Of a DNA stretch of 49,917 bases, positions 1 through 9,781 are shown in pieces. The notes under the pieces are model-generated. The model searched no databases. It was not told where the DNA came from and saw only the letters and a program-made list of their open reading frames with translations. Position 1 is the first letter of the stretch; the number at the start of each line of letters is the position of its first letter. A program made the translations under genes and the position numbers. The stretch comes from Alphaproteobacteria bacterium (GTDB taxonomy: Bacteria > Pseudomonadota > Alphaproteobacteria > Rhizobiales > Devosiaceae), in the NCBI GenBank assembly GCA_018818925.1, contig JAHJQZ010000023.1:1-49917 (forward strand), written 5' to 3'.

Positions 1-1
1 C

Positions 2-1018
2 GACGCCGGGGTCAAAGCGGGTCAGCGCGAGATCGAGTTCGCCTGGCAGGGCGGCGAGCCGACCCTGCTCGGGGTCGATTTCTTCGAACGGGCGGTCGCG
101 CTGCAAAAGCAGCATTGCCCCGAGGGCGTGAAGATCACCAACGCCTTCCAGACCAACGGCATTCTGCTCGACGACGACTGGGGCGCGTTCCTCGCTCGCG
201 AGGGCTTTCTGATCGGGATCAGCATAGATGGCCCGCGCCAGATCCACGACAAGTACCGCCGCGACCGCGCCGGCAGGGGCACGTTCGACAAGGTGATGGC
301 AGGGCTCGATGTGTTGCAGCGCCACAAGGTCGACTACAATATCCTGACCACCGTCCATCGCGAGAACGCCATCAGGGGCAAGGAAGTCTACAGCTTCCTC
401 AAGACCCTCGGCACAAGACACATCCAGTTCATCCCGATCGTCGAACGGCGCTCTGTTGCAGGCGGCCTTGCGGCTGCGCCGCAGGTCGATACCGATCCTT
501 CGAACGTCATTTCCGAATGGAGCGTGACGCCGCGCGCCTATGGCAAGTTCCTCATCGAGGTGTTCGATGTCTGGTACCGCAAGGACATCGGCCAGGTCTT
601 CATCCAGTTCTTCGAGAACCAGGTGGGATTGTGGATGGGGCGTCCGGCGTCGCTCTGCGTCTTCGCCGAGACCTGCGGCAATGGCCTCGCCATGGAGCAC
701 AATGGCGACCTCTACACCTGCGACCACTTCGTTTATCCCGAGTTCAAGCTCGGCAACATCATGGAAACGCCGATCGGCGACCTGGCCTGGTCGGACGCGG
801 CGGAGAAATTCGGCAATGACAAGCGCGACACGCTGACGGCGCAATGCCGGGCCTGCGCGTTCCGCTTCGCCTGCAATGGCGGCTGCCCCAAGCACCGCAT
901 TCTCACCTCCAGGGATGGCGAGCCGGGGCACAACTATTTCTGCGAAAGCTACACCATGTTCTTCCAGCATGCCGGCATGCGCCTGCGGAAACTGGCCGCG
1001 GCTTTGGCGCAAGTGTGA
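2..1018 (+). CDS. Anaerobic sulfatase maturase-like radical SAM/SPASM protein, 3' part
   Basis: The reading frame is open from the window edge, so the start lies outside; 338 residues are visible. Related anaerobic sulfatase-maturating enzymes are about 400 residues, so the N-terminus with the radical-SAM CxxxCxxC cluster is missing from view. Near the visible start is the WQGGEPTLLG motif typical of anSME/AslB-type enzymes. The C-terminal SPASM part shows CVFAETCGNGLAMEHNGD, then YTCDHFVYPEFKLGNI, and finally CRACAFRFACNGGCPKHR, which supply the auxiliary [4Fe-4S] cysteines. The family oxidises an active-site Cys or Ser of a type I sulfatase to formylglycine in the cytoplasm using SAM. The partner sulfatase would be expected upstream, outside the window. 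The family call is firm; the exact substrate is inferred. Confidence 0.9.
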   Translation, partial: DAGVKAGQREIEFAWQGGEPTLLGVDFFERAVALQKQHCPEGVKITNAFQTNGILLDDDWGAFLAREGFLIGISIDGPRQIHDKYRRDRAGRGTFDKVMAGLDVLQRHKVDYNILTTVHRENAIRGKEVYSFLKTLGTRHIQFIPIVERRSVAGGLAAAPQVDTDPSNVISEWSVTPRAYGKFLIEVFDVWYRKDIGQVFIQFFENQVGLWMGRPASLCVFAETCGNGLAMEHNGDLYTCDHFVYPEFKLGNIMETPIGDLAWSDAAEKFGNDKRDTLTAQCRACAFRFACNGGCPKHRILTSRDGEPGHNYFCESYTMFFQHAGMRLRKLAAALAQV

Positions 1019-1335
1019 CGCTCGCCTATCGGAACCCGGATGCCGTCAGGACACCGACGAACGTTCGATCCCGGAAGTTGGCTGAACGAGATTTCGGTGG
1101 TCATTCCGATTGCGAGCCCGCTGCGTTCCCTCAGTCGCTTATGGCCTCGGCCGGCCGGTACCCATGAAGCCGGCTGCGCAGCCGCTCCAGTCATGGGCGT
1201 TTCCGCGACCTTCCACTTCACCCATCGGCATGGGCGGCGTTGACGCGCCGTTTATGCCTGTCGCCGAACCGCGTATCGCGCGTTTACGTGGTTCGGGCTT
1301 AGTGAGAATGCTCCAGAACCCATGAGGAGCATTTC
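1019..1335. promoter_or_regulatory. Intergenic region carrying the kdp promoter
   Basis: These 317 bases hold no convincing gene. They must contain the promoter of the kdp operon. Two similar GCG(C)CGTTTAT / GCGCGTTTACG stretches at about 1243-1252 and 1278-1288 look like direct repeats. KdpE binding sites in other bacteria contain TTTA-type half-sites, so they are candidate KdpE sites, but the match is weak. Confidence 0.3.
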
Positions 1336-1419
1336 ATGTTCGACGTCCTCTACATCCTTATGACGGCGGGCTTTTTCATCCTTGCCGCCGGTTCCGTTCG
1401 CCTCCTGGCTCGACTCTAG
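1336..1419 (+). CDS. 27-aa single-helix microprotein preceding kdpF
   Basis: ATG at 1336 follows GAGGAGC with 6 bases of spacing, a good ribosome binding site. The frame encodes 27 residues: a short polar start (MFDVLYILM), a hydrophobic stretch (TAGFFILAAGSV) and a basic end (RLLARL), as expected of a single-span membrane peptide. It ends at 1419, and the kdpF site AGGAGG begins immediately after. Small ORFs of this type are, as far as I recall, seen ahead of kdpF or kdpA in several other phyla, but they rarely carry a name. It is too short to be certain from one genome; position, ribosome site and composition all favour a real gene. A role in the Kdp complex is inference only. Confidence 0.6.
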   Translation: MFDVLYILMTAGFFILAAGSVRLLARL

Positions 1420-1430
1420 GAGGTCCCCTC

Positions 1431-1520
1431 ATGGTTTTCGACCTGATCCTGGGCGGCGGCACAGCCCTCGTCTTGCTGGTGTATCTGGCTTTTGCGCTCG
1501 TGCGGCCCGAACGGTTTTGA
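1431..1520 (+). CDS. kdpF: K+-transporting ATPase small subunit KdpF
   Basis: The ORF encodes 29 residues, the usual KdpF length, starting MVFDLILGG and ending VRPERF. One hydrophobic helix is followed by the characteristic (L/V)xxPERF end that is nearly invariant in KdpF. AGGAGGTCCCCTC precedes the ATG. KdpF is a single-pass membrane peptide that stabilises the KdpABC complex, lying at the KdpA side. It sits 12 bases before kdpA and is clearly co-transcribed with it. The gene is often missed in annotation because of its size. Confidence 0.93.
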   Translation: MVFDLILGGGTALVLLVYLAFALVRPERF

Positions 1521-1532
1521 CGGGAGACGGCA

Positions 1533-3242
1533 ATGGCAAGCGACATTGTGCAATTCATCCTCTATGGCGCCATCGTCATCCTCATGGCCTGGCCCCTCGG
1601 CCTCTACATGGCCAGGGTCTATGCCGGCGACCGGACCATCCTGGTGCCCGTTCTCGGTCCTGTCGAAACCGGTTTGATCCGGCTGTTTGGTGTCAAACGC
1701 GAGGACGCGGGGCAGCACTGGACGCAATATGCAAACGCGGTGCTGGCCTTCAGTCTCGTGTCCTGGGGCGTGCTCTATGCCATCCTGAGACTGCAGCACC
1801 TGCTGCCCTTCAATCCCGAAGGGCTTCCGGGGCTTTCGCCGGACCTCGCCTTCAACACCGCCGTCAGCTTCATGACCAACACCAACTGGCAGGCCTATGG
1901 CGGGGAAACGAGCCTGTCGTATTTCAGCCAGATGGCCGGGCTGACGACGCAGAATTTCGTTTCCGCTGCCGTCGGCATGTCGGTCGGCGTGGCGATCATT
2001 CGCGGCCTTTTCGCGCGCGAGCAAAAATCCCTCGGCAATTTCTGGGTCGATCTGGTGCGGACGGTACTCTACATCCTGCTGCCGCTGTCGATCATCGTCG
2101 GTCTCGCGCTCGTCTGGCAGGGCGTGCCGCAAAATCTCATGGCCTATGTCGAGGCCACAACGCTCGAGGGCGCGCAGCAATCGATCGCGCAGGGTCCCGT
2201 CGCTTCCCAGATCGCCATCAAGCAGCTGGGCACCAATGGCGGCGGTTTCTTCAATGCCAATTCCGCCGTTCCCTACGAGAACCCGACCCCGCTCTCGAAT
2301 CTGATCGAGATGGTATCGATCCTTATCATCCCGGCCACCTTCTGCTTCATGTTCGGCAGAATGGTCAAGGATATGCGCCAGGGTTTGGCGATCTTTGCCA
2401 CCATGTCGGTGCTGTTCGTAGCGGCGCTGGGGCTGACCTACGGCGCCGAAATTGAGGGCAATGCCCTGATCGACACCGCGACCATCGACCAGTCGGCCGG
2501 CAACATGGAAGGCAAGGAAGTCCGGTTCGGTGTCGGCAATTCCGCGCTCTGGGCGACGGCAACGACGGCCGCATCGAACGGCTCGGTCAACGCCATGCAC
2601 GACAGCTTCACCCCGCTGGGTGGCCTGGCGCTGATGCTGCAGATGCAGGTCGGGGAGATCGTCTTCGGCGGCGTCGGGTCGGGCTTTTGCGGCATGCTCG
2701 CCTTTGTCGTCCTCACCGTTTTTCTTGCCGGGTTGATGGTCGGGCGCACCCCCGAATATCTCGGCAAGAAGATCGAGGCGCGCGAGGTCAAGCTGTCGGT
2801 CATCGCCTTCCTCGTCATGCCGTTGGGGGTCCTCGTGTTCGGCGCGCTCGCTGCGATCCTGCCGATCTCGCTGTCGTCCCTCCAGGACGCTGGCCCGCAC
2901 GGGCTCTCGGAAATCCTTTACGCCTATTCCTCGGCGACGGGGAACAACGGGTCCGCCTTCGCGGGCTTTTCGGCCGGCGTGCCCTATCACAACACCGTGC
3001 TGGGCATCGCCATGCTTTTAGGCCGATTCGTGTTCATCGTGCCGTTGCTCGCAGTCGCTGGCGCGCTTGCCGCCAAGAAGACCGTGCCCGTCTCGGCCGG
3101 GACATTCCCGACGCACACCCCGCTTTTCGTCGTCCTTCTGACGGCGGTCATTCTCATCATTGGCGGGCTGACCTTCTTCCCCGTCCTGGCGCTTGGTCCC
3201 ATCGCTGAACACTTCGCGATGGTCTCCGGCCAGACCTTCTAG
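1533..3242 (+). CDS. kdpA: Potassium-transporting ATPase potassium-binding subunit KdpA
   Basis: The protein is 569 residues (E. coli KdpA 557), a polytopic inner-membrane protein related to K+ channels of the SKT superfamily. Selectivity-filter-like loops are visible: [13 protein letters not shown] near residues 113-125 and [13 protein letters not shown] near residues 233-245, with further pore loops downstream. KdpA selects and takes up K+ from the periplasm, and the ion is then passed to KdpB. GGGAGACGGCA precedes the start. The gene follows kdpF and is followed after 13 bases by kdpB in the canonical kdpFABC order. No deviation from the family is seen. Confidence 0.97.
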   Translation: MASDIVQFILYGAIVILMAWPLGLYMARVYAGDRTILVPVLGPVETGLIRLFGVKREDAGQHWTQYANAVLAFSLVSWGVLYAILRLQHLLPFNPEGLPGLSPDLAFNTAVSFMTNTNWQAYGGETSLSYFSQMAGLTTQNFVSAAVGMSVGVAIIRGLFAREQKSLGNFWVDLVRTVLYILLPLSIIVGLALVWQGVPQNLMAYVEATTLEGAQQSIAQGPVASQIAIKQLGTNGGGFFNANSAVPYENPTPLSNLIEMVSILIIPATFCFMFGRMVKDMRQGLAIFATMSVLFVAALGLTYGAEIEGNALIDTATIDQSAGNMEGKEVRFGVGNSALWATATTAASNGSVNAMHDSFTPLGGLALMLQMQVGEIVFGGVGSGFCGMLAFVVLTVFLAGLMVGRTPEYLGKKIEAREVKLSVIAFLVMPLGVLVFGALAAILPISLSSLQDAGPHGLSEILYAYSSATGNNGSAFAGFSAGVPYHNTVLGIAMLLGRFVFIVPLLAVAGALAAKKTVPVSAGTFPTHTPLFVVLLTAVILIIGGLTFFPVLALGPIAEHFAMVSGQTF

Positions 3243-3255
3243 GGATCTGCTTCAA

Positions 3256-5292
3256 ATGCGGAAGAAACCCGATATCTCCTTGTTCGACGGGCGCGTAGCC
3301 GGGCCGGCCCTCCGGTCGGCCGCCGCCAAGCTCGACCCGCGCGTCATGATCCGGAACCCGGTGATGTTCGTCACCGAAATCGTGGCCTTGCTTTCGACGC
3401 TGCTTTTCCTGCGTGACCTCGTGACAGCAGGAGAGCACGTCGCCGTCGTCGGCCAGATTGCGGCATGGCTCTGGTTTACCGTCTATTTCGCCAATGTCGC
3501 AGAGGCCCTTGCCGAAGGGCGGGGCAAGGCACGCGCCGACAGCCTGCGCGGCATGCAGGCCGATACGCCCGCCAACAGGATTGCCTCGCTCGAGGACAAG
3601 CGGGGGGTCGCGGTCTCGAGCCGGTCGCTGGTGCTGGGCGATCTTGTGATGGTCCGCGCCGGCGAAATCGTGCCCGCCGACGGCGAGGTGCTCGAGGGCA
3701 TTGCCTCGGTCGATGAATCCGCCATTACCGGTGAGTCTGCCGCCGTCATCCGCGAAGCGGGCGGCGACCGTTCCGCGGTGACCGGGGGCACGCGCGTCGT
3801 CTCGGACTGGATCAAGGTCAGGGTGACGGCCAGGACCGGCGAGAGCTTTCTTGATCGCATGATCGCCATGGTCGAGGGCGCCGAGCGCCAGAAAACTCCC
3901 AATGAAGTCGCGCTCAGCATCCTTCTGACTGGCCTGACCATCATCTTCGTCCTGGTTGTGGCCACGCTGGAACCATTCGTCATCTACTCGGGCGGCTTCG
4001 TGCCTGTGGCTTTCTTGCTCGCCTTGCTGGTAACGCTCATCCCCACGACCATTGGCGGGTTGCTGTCGGCCATCGGGATCGCGGGAATGGACCGGCTGGT
4101 CAAGGCCAATGTCGTGGCCAAGTCGGGTCGGGCCGTCGAAGCCGCGGGCGATGTCGACACCCTGTTGCTCGACAAGACCGGCACGATCACCTTCGGCGCC
4201 CGCATGGCCGATGCGTTTATTCCGGCTCCGGGCATTCGAGAGGCGGATCTGGCGGAGGCGGCATTTTTGGCATCGCTGACCGATGAGACACCCGAAGGGC
4301 GCTCCATCGTCGATTTTGCCCGCAAGCAGCTCGGTCGCGCCCATGACGGCACCGGTCCGATCGCCGAAGAGATCGTCTTCTCGGCAACAACGCGCCTATC
4401 CGGGGTCAATCTCAAGGACGGCACGGCGCTGCGCAAGGGTGCGACCGACGCCATTCTCAAATGGTGCGAAACGAGCGGTCCTCGCGACGTCATGGCCCAT
4501 GTCGAACGCATCGCCAAAGCGGGCGGCACCCCGTTGCTCGTCGCCAGGGACAAGAAGGTGCTTGGAGTGGTCGGCCTCAAGGATATCGTCAAGCCCGGCA
4601 TTCGCGAGCGTTTTGCCGAATTGCGGCGGATGGGCGTCCGTACGGTCATGATCACGGGCGACAACCCGCTCACCGCGGCCGCCATCGCCGCGGAGGCAGG
4701 GGTCGACGACTTCCTTGCCGAGGCAACGCCTGAGCGCAAGCTCGAACTGATCCGGACCGAACAGGCCGAAGGCAAGCTCGTCGCCATGTGCGGAGACGGC
4801 TCGAACGACGCCCCGGCCCTGGCACAGGCCGATGTCGGTGTCGCCATGAACACGGCCACGCCGGCTGCCAAGGAAGCGGGCAACCTGATCGATCTTGATT
4901 CCGATCCGACCAAGCTCATCGAGATCGTCATGGTCGGAAAGCAGTTGCTGATCAGCCGTGGAGCACTCACCACGTTCTCGATCGCCAATGATGTCGCCAA
5001 GTATTTCGCCATCCTGCCAGCCTTGTTCGTCGCCGCCTACCCGGCGCTTGGCGCGCTCAACATCATGGGCCTCGAGAGCCCTGCGAGCGCCATCCTGTCG
5101 GCCGTGATCTTCAATGCACTCATCATCATCGCACTCGTGCCGCTGGCGCTGCGCGGCGTCAGATATGTACCCACCACGGCCGCGAGTCTTTTGCGTCGCA
5201 ATCTCGTGATTTTCGGGCTCGGCGGCCTTATTGTCCCCTTCATCGGGATCAAGGCAATCGATCTGGCGGTCACGGCCATCGGCATCGCATGA
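3256..5292 (+). CDS. kdpB: Potassium-transporting P-type ATPase catalytic subunit KdpB
   Basis: The start was placed at 3256 ([12 protein letters not shown]), since a longer in-frame version would run back into kdpA. The product is 678 residues (E. coli 682). Visible P-type ATPase signatures: TGES at residues 158-161 in the actuator domain, DKTGT with the phosphorylated Asp at about 306, and a [20 protein letters not shown] hinge motif where the family usually has [29 protein letters not shown] near the end marks the KdpB membrane region. It hydrolyses ATP to drive K+ import through KdpA. The regulatory Ser of the TGES loop is present, so the known inhibition by phosphorylation is possible. 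The TGA overlaps an ATG of kdpC. Confidence 0.97.
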   Translation: MRKKPDISLFDGRVAGPALRSAAAKLDPRVMIRNPVMFVTEIVALLSTLLFLRDLVTAGEHVAVVGQIAAWLWFTVYFANVAEALAEGRGKARADSLRGMQADTPANRIASLEDKRGVAVSSRSLVLGDLVMVRAGEIVPADGEVLEGIASVDESAITGESAAVIREAGGDRSAVTGGTRVVSDWIKVRVTARTGESFLDRMIAMVEGAERQKTPNEVALSILLTGLTIIFVLVVATLEPFVIYSGGFVPVAFLLALLVTLIPTTIGGLLSAIGIAGMDRLVKANVVAKSGRAVEAAGDVDTLLLDKTGTITFGARMADAFIPAPGIREADLAEAAFLASLTDETPEGRSIVDFARKQLGRAHDGTGPIAEEIVFSATTRLSGVNLKDGTALRKGATDAILKWCETSGPRDVMAHVERIAKAGGTPLLVARDKKVLGVVGLKDIVKPGIRERFAELRRMGVRTVMITGDNPLTAAAIAAEAGVDDFLAEATPERKLELIRTEQAEGKLVAMCGDGSNDAPALAQADVGVAMNTATPAAKEAGNLIDLDSDPTKLIEIVMVGKQLLISRGALTTFSIANDVAKYFAILPALFVAAYPALGALNIMGLESPASAILSAVIFNALIIIALVPLALRGVRYVPTTAASLLRRNLVIFGLGGLIVPFIGIKAIDLAVTAIGIA

Positions 5293-5303
5293 GGATAGAC
5301 CCC

Positions 5304-5873
5304 ATGATCTCTGAACTCAGACCTGCATTTGTCTCTGTGGCCATGTTCACCCTGCTGCTTGGAGTGGCCTATCCATTGGCAATGACCGGCGCGGCCCAGG
5401 CGCTCTTCCCCCATCAGGCGAATGGCAGCCTGATCGAGCAAGAGGGGGCGATCCTCGGCTCGACACTCATCGGACAGGCGTTTTCATCGGAAGACTATTT
5501 TCATTCGCGCCCGTCCGCGGTGAATTATGACGGCGCGGGAAACGGCGGCAGCAATCTGGGGCCGACCAGCGCCGCATTGATGGCGCGCATAGACGCCGAT
5601 GTCGAACGCCTGCGGCCGAGCGGGCGGCGCATACCCGTCGACCTCGTGACGACCTCCGGAAGCGGGCTCGACCCGCATATCTCCCCGGCGGCAGCGCGGT
5701 ATCAGGCCGAACGGGTGGCGGCAGCGCGGGAGGTCCCGATCGAGGAGGTGCTCAAACTCGTTCTGGCGGCCACGGAAGATCGTACCTTCGGCGTTCTGGG
5801 CGAGCCAAGGGTGAATGTGCTCCAGCTCAACCTGACCCTTGATGCCAAAGCTGGCCGTGCCGAAGCGGAATGA
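5304..5873 (+). CDS. kdpC: Potassium-transporting ATPase KdpC subunit
   Basis: The protein has 189 residues from this ATG. An in-frame ATG at 5289 overlaps the kdpB stop (ATGA) and would add five residues. I prefer 5304 because GAGG lies 9 bases ahead and the protein then starts MISELRPAF, as KdpC proteins usually do. One N-terminal membrane helix (SVAMFTLLLGVAYPLAM) is followed by a periplasmic domain with DYFHSRPSAVNYDGAGNGGS and SGSGLDPHISPAAARYQ, both hallmark KdpC segments. KdpC stabilises the complex and raises its affinity. The stop overlaps the kdpD start. Confidence 0.95.
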   Translation: MISELRPAFVSVAMFTLLLGVAYPLAMTGAAQALFPHQANGSLIEQEGAILGSTLIGQAFSSEDYFHSRPSAVNYDGAGNGGSNLGPTSAALMARIDADVERLRPSGRRIPVDLVTTSGSGLDPHISPAAARYQAERVAAAREVPIEEVLKLVLAATEDRTFGVLGEPRVNVLQLNLTLDAKAGRAEAE

Positions 5874-8566
5874 GCGACGAGCACCGACCCTCACCCGAAG
5901 CGCTGTTGGCCGAAGCAGTCAAGGAAGGTCGCGGCCGGCTGAAGATCTTTCTCGGCGCGGCTCCGGGGGTCGGCAAGACCTACGCCATGCTCGAAGCGGC
6001 GCGGCGCCGCAAGGCTGAAGGTATCGACGTGGTCGCCGGCGTGGTCGAGACGCATGGACGATCCGAGACCCAACGCCTTTTGGCCGGGCTGGAGGTGCTG
6101 CCTCCGGCTCACTTGCCATATGGGGGGCGCATCCTCACCGAGATGAATCTCGACGGATTGCTCGCAAGACGGCCGCAACTCGCGCTCGTGGACGAACTCG
6201 CCCACACCAATGTCACCGGAAGCCGCCACCCGAAACGCTGGCAGGACGTCGAGGAACTTCTGGCTGTGGGGGTCGACGTTTATGCCACGCTCAACATCCA
6301 GCACCTCGAAAGCCTAAACGACGTCATCGAGCGCATCTCGCGCGTCCGCGTCCGCGAGACGCTTCCGGACAGCGTCCTGGAAATGGCCGATGAGATCGAA
6401 CTCATCGATCTGCCGCCCGAGGAACTGATCGAGCGGCTGCGGCAGGGCAAGGTCTATGTCCGCGATCAGATCGCCCGCGCCATCACGAATTTCTTCTCCA
6501 AAGGCAACCTGACCGCGCTGCGCGAGCTCGCCATGCGCGTGGCGGCCGACCGGGTCGATGCACAGATGATGGTGCATATGCGCGCGCATGCCATCGCCGG
6601 GCCCTGGCCGACCCAGGAACGCATTCTCGTCTGCATCAGCGAGTCTTTGTCGGCAGGAACCCTGGTGAGGAGCGCCAGGAGGATGGCGGATCGGGCCCGA
6701 GTCCCCTGGATCGCCGTAAACGTTTCGACACCGGCCCGCGAGCACCTGTCCGACGCTGCCAAGGACGCGATCGCGGATGCGCTGAGGCTGGCGCAATCGC
6801 TCGGGGCGGAAGTCATCACGCTCAATGCCGAGTCCGATGTTGCCGACGAGATTCTCGAACTGGCCCAGAAGCGCAATGTCAGCCGCATCGTGGTCGGCCG
6901 GGCCCGGCCACGCTTGTGGTTCTCGCACCTCGGGCGCGAGAGCGTCGCCGAAGAACTGATCCGCAAGGCCTCCGGATTCGAGGTCACCATCGTCTCGGGC
7001 GAACAGCAAGATGGCGCAGTTTTGCCCCCATCATTCGGTTTCGCTCGCCCTGAGCGCAATCCGAGGAGTTATTTGTGGGCGACCGGTGCGGTAACAGCGG
7101 CGGGCATCATCTCGATCCTGGTCAACCAGATTTTCCCGGTCGAAAGCTTGTCGCTGTTCTTTCTGCTCGCTGTACTCACGGTCGCGGCCCGGCTCGGCCT
7201 GTGGCCATCTGTCTATGCCAGCATCCTGTCTTTTCTGGCCTACAATTTCTTTCTCACCGAGCCCTATTTCACCTTCCATGTCGCCAACCGTGGCGTGATC
7301 CTGACGCTCTTCCTGTTCCTCGCCACCGCCATCGTCACCGGCAATCTGGCGGCGCGGCTCAGGGACCAGGCCAACACGCAAAGAGCGATCGCCCGCCGGA
7401 CGTCGAATCTCTTCGAGTTCTCGAGAAAGGTGGCGGCCGCCGCCGGACGTGACGATGTCGTTTGGGCGGCAGTCCACCATGTCGCGGCAACCCTGCAATG
7501 CGCGTCGATTCTCCTGATGCCGAATTCGGCCGGGGCGCTCGAAGTCGTGGGCGGTTATCCGCCCGAGGACAGCCTCGAAACCCGTGACCAGGGTGCTGCG
7601 GACTGGGCTTGGCAGCATCAGGAAGCGGCAGGCTGGGGTTCCGCTACCCTGCCGGCTTCGCAGTGGCTGTTTCTGCCCATTGTCGCGCGCGAAACCAGGC
7701 TCGGAGTCCTCGGGGTGCATTTTGAACGTCAACGCGCCATGGATCCCGAGAGCCGACGTGTGCTCGACGCCCTTGTCGACCAGATCGCATTGGCGCTGGA
7801 GCGGACCGCGCTGGCCCTCGACATGGAGGAAGCGCGTCTGTTGACCGAGACCGAAAGCCTGCGGGCGGCCCTTCTGTCGTCGATCAGCCATGATCTGCGC
7901 ACGCCGCTGGTGTCGATCATCGGCGCCGCCTCGACCCTTCTGGAGTCGGATGCGGTCCTTGGAACCGATGGTCGCCACGTCCTGGCCGAAACGGTTAGGG
8001 ACGAAGGCGAACGATTGAACCGCTACGTGCAGAATCTTCTCGACATGACCCGCCTCGGCTATGGCGCGCTCAAGATCAAGCGACAGCCGATCGACCTGCG
8101 GGAACTCGCCGGGCGCGCCGAAGCCAGGCTGGCCTCGGTACTTGCCGGGCGCTCCGTCGCAAAAAGCCTGCCGCCCGCACTTCCTGACGCCGCCGGCGAT
8201 CCCGTCCTCATTGAGCAGGTCCTCGTCAATATCCTCGACAATGCCGCCAAATACTCCCCCCCGTCGGCTCCGATCGCCATATCGGCGCGAGAAGAACGCG
8301 GTGCCATCGCATTGACGATCGCCGACAGTGGCCCGGGAATATCGCGCGAGGATCGCGACAATATCTTCGACATGTTCTATCGGGCCCGCGCCGGAGATGG
8401 ACAGCCGACGGGCACCGGCCTTGGACTGGCGATCTCCAAGGGGATCGTGGAAGCTCACGGCGGATCCATTCGGGCTTTGCAGACGTCGTCGATGGGCACT
8501 GGCACGGTTATCGAGATCATCCTTCCGGTATACGTTGACCCTGTTCGTGTGACGGAAGGAGAGTGA
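5870..8566 (+). CDS. kdpD: Osmosensitive K+ channel sensor histidine kinase KdpD
   Basis: The product is 898 residues (E. coli 894). Domains in order: an N-terminal KdpD domain with Walker A GAAPGVGKT at residues 29-37 and LALVDELAHTN; a universal-stress-protein-like domain (about 240-370); a four-helix DUF4118 membrane region (about 400-495); a GAF-like domain; a HisKA domain with the phosphoacceptor in SSISHDLRTPL (His about 674); and a HATPase domain ending GTGLGLAISKGIVEAHGG. KdpD senses K+ limitation and phosphorylates KdpE. Its ATG overlaps the kdpC stop (ATGA) and its own stop directly abuts the kdpE ATG, so the whole locus is one translationally coupled operon that regulates itself. 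Confidence 0.97.
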   Translation: MSDEHRPSPEALLAEAVKEGRGRLKIFLGAAPGVGKTYAMLEAARRRKAEGIDVVAGVVETHGRSETQRLLAGLEVLPPAHLPYGGRILTEMNLDGLLARRPQLALVDELAHTNVTGSRHPKRWQDVEELLAVGVDVYATLNIQHLESLNDVIERISRVRVRETLPDSVLEMADEIELIDLPPEELIERLRQGKVYVRDQIARAITNFFSKGNLTALRELAMRVAADRVDAQMMVHMRAHAIAGPWPTQERILVCISESLSAGTLVRSARRMADRARVPWIAVNVSTPAREHLSDAAKDAIADALRLAQSLGAEVITLNAESDVADEILELAQKRNVSRIVVGRARPRLWFSHLGRESVAEELIRKASGFEVTIVSGEQQDGAVLPPSFGFARPERNPRSYLWATGAVTAAGIISILVNQIFPVESLSLFFLLAVLTVAARLGLWPSVYASILSFLAYNFFLTEPYFTFHVANRGVILTLFLFLATAIVTGNLAARLRDQANTQRAIARRTSNLFEFSRKVAAAAGRDDVVWAAVHHVAATLQCASILLMPNSAGALEVVGGYPPEDSLETRDQGAADWAWQHQEAAGWGSATLPASQWLFLPIVARETRLGVLGVHFERQRAMDPESRRVLDALVDQIALALERTALALDMEEARLLTETESLRAALLSSISHDLRTPLVSIIGAASTLLESDAVLGTDGRHVLAETVRDEGERLNRYVQNLLDMTRLGYGALKIKRQPIDLRELAGRAEARLASVLAGRSVAKSLPPALPDAAGDPVLIEQVLVNILDNAAKYSPPSAPIAISAREERGAIALTIADSGPGISREDRDNIFDMFYRARAGDGQPTGTGLGLAISKGIVEAHGGSIRALQTSSMGTGTVIEIILPVYVDPVRVTEGE

Positions 8567-9259
8567 ATGGGCGGTGAGCGCATCCTCATCATCGATGACG
8601 AGCCGCCGATCCGGAAGTTCCTGCGGGTGGCTCTGGAGGCACAGGGGTATGAGGTCGAAGAGGCTGCAACAGGACGGCAGGGGATCAGGACGGCTGCGAC
8701 TGCGGCTCCGGACGTCATCATCATCGATCTCGGCCTGCCGGACATGGACGGAAAGGATGTGGTTGCCTCCGTCCGGGAATGGTCGCAGCTTCCCATCCTC
8801 GTCCTGTCGGTTCGCGATCAGGAAGGCGAAAAGATCGGCGCCCTCGACTGCGGTGCCAACGATTATGTGACCAAGCCTTTCGGTGTGGGTGAATTGCTGG
8901 CGCGCTTGCGGGCCTTGTTGCGCGCGTCCTCCAGTCAGTTCGGCGACGAGGCCGGTCCGAAGCTGGTACGAGGACCCCTGTCCATCGATCTTGCCGCCCA
9001 CCTGGTCACGCTCGACGATCGCCCGATCCAGCTCACCCGGCGGGAATACGAGCTGCTGGTTCTCCTCGCTCGGCACGCGGGGCGCCTGCTCACGCACAAG
9101 CAATTGCTGCACGAGATCTGGGGTCCTGCCCATGAACAGGACGCCCAATATCTCCGGGTCTTCATCGGCCGCCTCCGGCAAAAGCTCGGCGACGATCCGG
9201 CCGCGCCGAAATTCATCGTCACCGAGCCCGGTGTCGGTTACCGATTTGCACAGTTCTGA
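8567..9259 (+). CDS. kdpE: Response regulator KdpE
   Basis: The product is 230 residues, an OmpR/PhoB-type regulator. The receiver domain (about 1-120) has the acidic pair in IIDDEPP, the phosphorylated Asp at about 54 in IIDLGLPDMDGKD, and the Lys in TKPFGVGEL. A winged-helix domain follows, with LTRREYELLVLLARHAG and VTEPGVGYRF at the end. GGAAGGAGAGTGA provides the ribosome site inside the kdpD end. Phospho-KdpE activates kdp transcription at low K+. It is the last gene of the operon. Confidence 0.96.
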   Translation: MGGERILIIDDEPPIRKFLRVALEAQGYEVEEAATGRQGIRTAATAAPDVIIIDLGLPDMDGKDVVASVREWSQLPILVLSVRDQEGEKIGALDCGANDYVTKPFGVGELLARLRALLRASSSQFGDEAGPKLVRGPLSIDLAAHLVTLDDRPIQLTRREYELLVLLARHAGRLLTHKQLLHEIWGPAHEQDAQYLRVFIGRLRQKLGDDPAAPKFIVTEPGVGYRFAQF

Positions 9260-9781
9260 AGACAATGGACCGCGGCACCGGTGGGCCAGCGCACACCAGT
9301 CCACCCGAATCCGATCGGGTCGACCGGAGCCGCGCACTGTCGGCTTGCCTTCGACGCCATCTGAGAGCCGGCAGGCGCCTTCCGGTCCTGTTTCGTCATT
9401 CAGGCGCGTTACCCGAACTTGCCGTGACAGTCACGAGCGTCTCCATGGCGCAGTTGAATTGTCCGTACATTTTTATGATATAGATGTTCGCAGTTTTATT
9501 CTGAATGGCGCGCCAATACCGACACCACTCCGATCAAAACAGCGAACTCATTTGCGCGGAAGTCGGTTCATCGCCAATCGGCGATCTGAGTTTCTGGCCG
9601 TCCGGATGGCGGAAACGCGCCAAAGTTTGGTCGTTGTCGCGAGCTCATCCAACGCGCCAAAACCGCCATTGCCGGCATTGTCAGCCAATCACGATTCAAT
9701 AGGCGGGTTCTGCCGATCGAAATGGAGAACCCAGCGGAACCGGTTGGTCAGTGCCGCCGGGTGCGAATCGTCGGCTCATGC
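9260..9781. other. 522-bp gene-free stretch between kdpE and the dehydrogenase gene
   Basis: No ORF here has a recognisable product or a supported start. A patch around 9460-9510 (ACATTTTTATGATATAG and neighbours) is much richer in A+T than its surroundings. It could be an old insertion or a promoter, but I see no gene, tRNA or clear terminator. Confidence 0.4.

Noticed and set aside
3193-3255. Upstream extension of kdpB starting at 3193
   Set aside because: It would overlap kdpA by 50 bases and add residues not found in KdpB; ATG 3256 matches the family start.
7031-9337. 768-codon open frame on the minus strand over kdpD and kdpE
   Set aside because: Antisense to two clear genes; composition typical of a GC-rich mirror frame.
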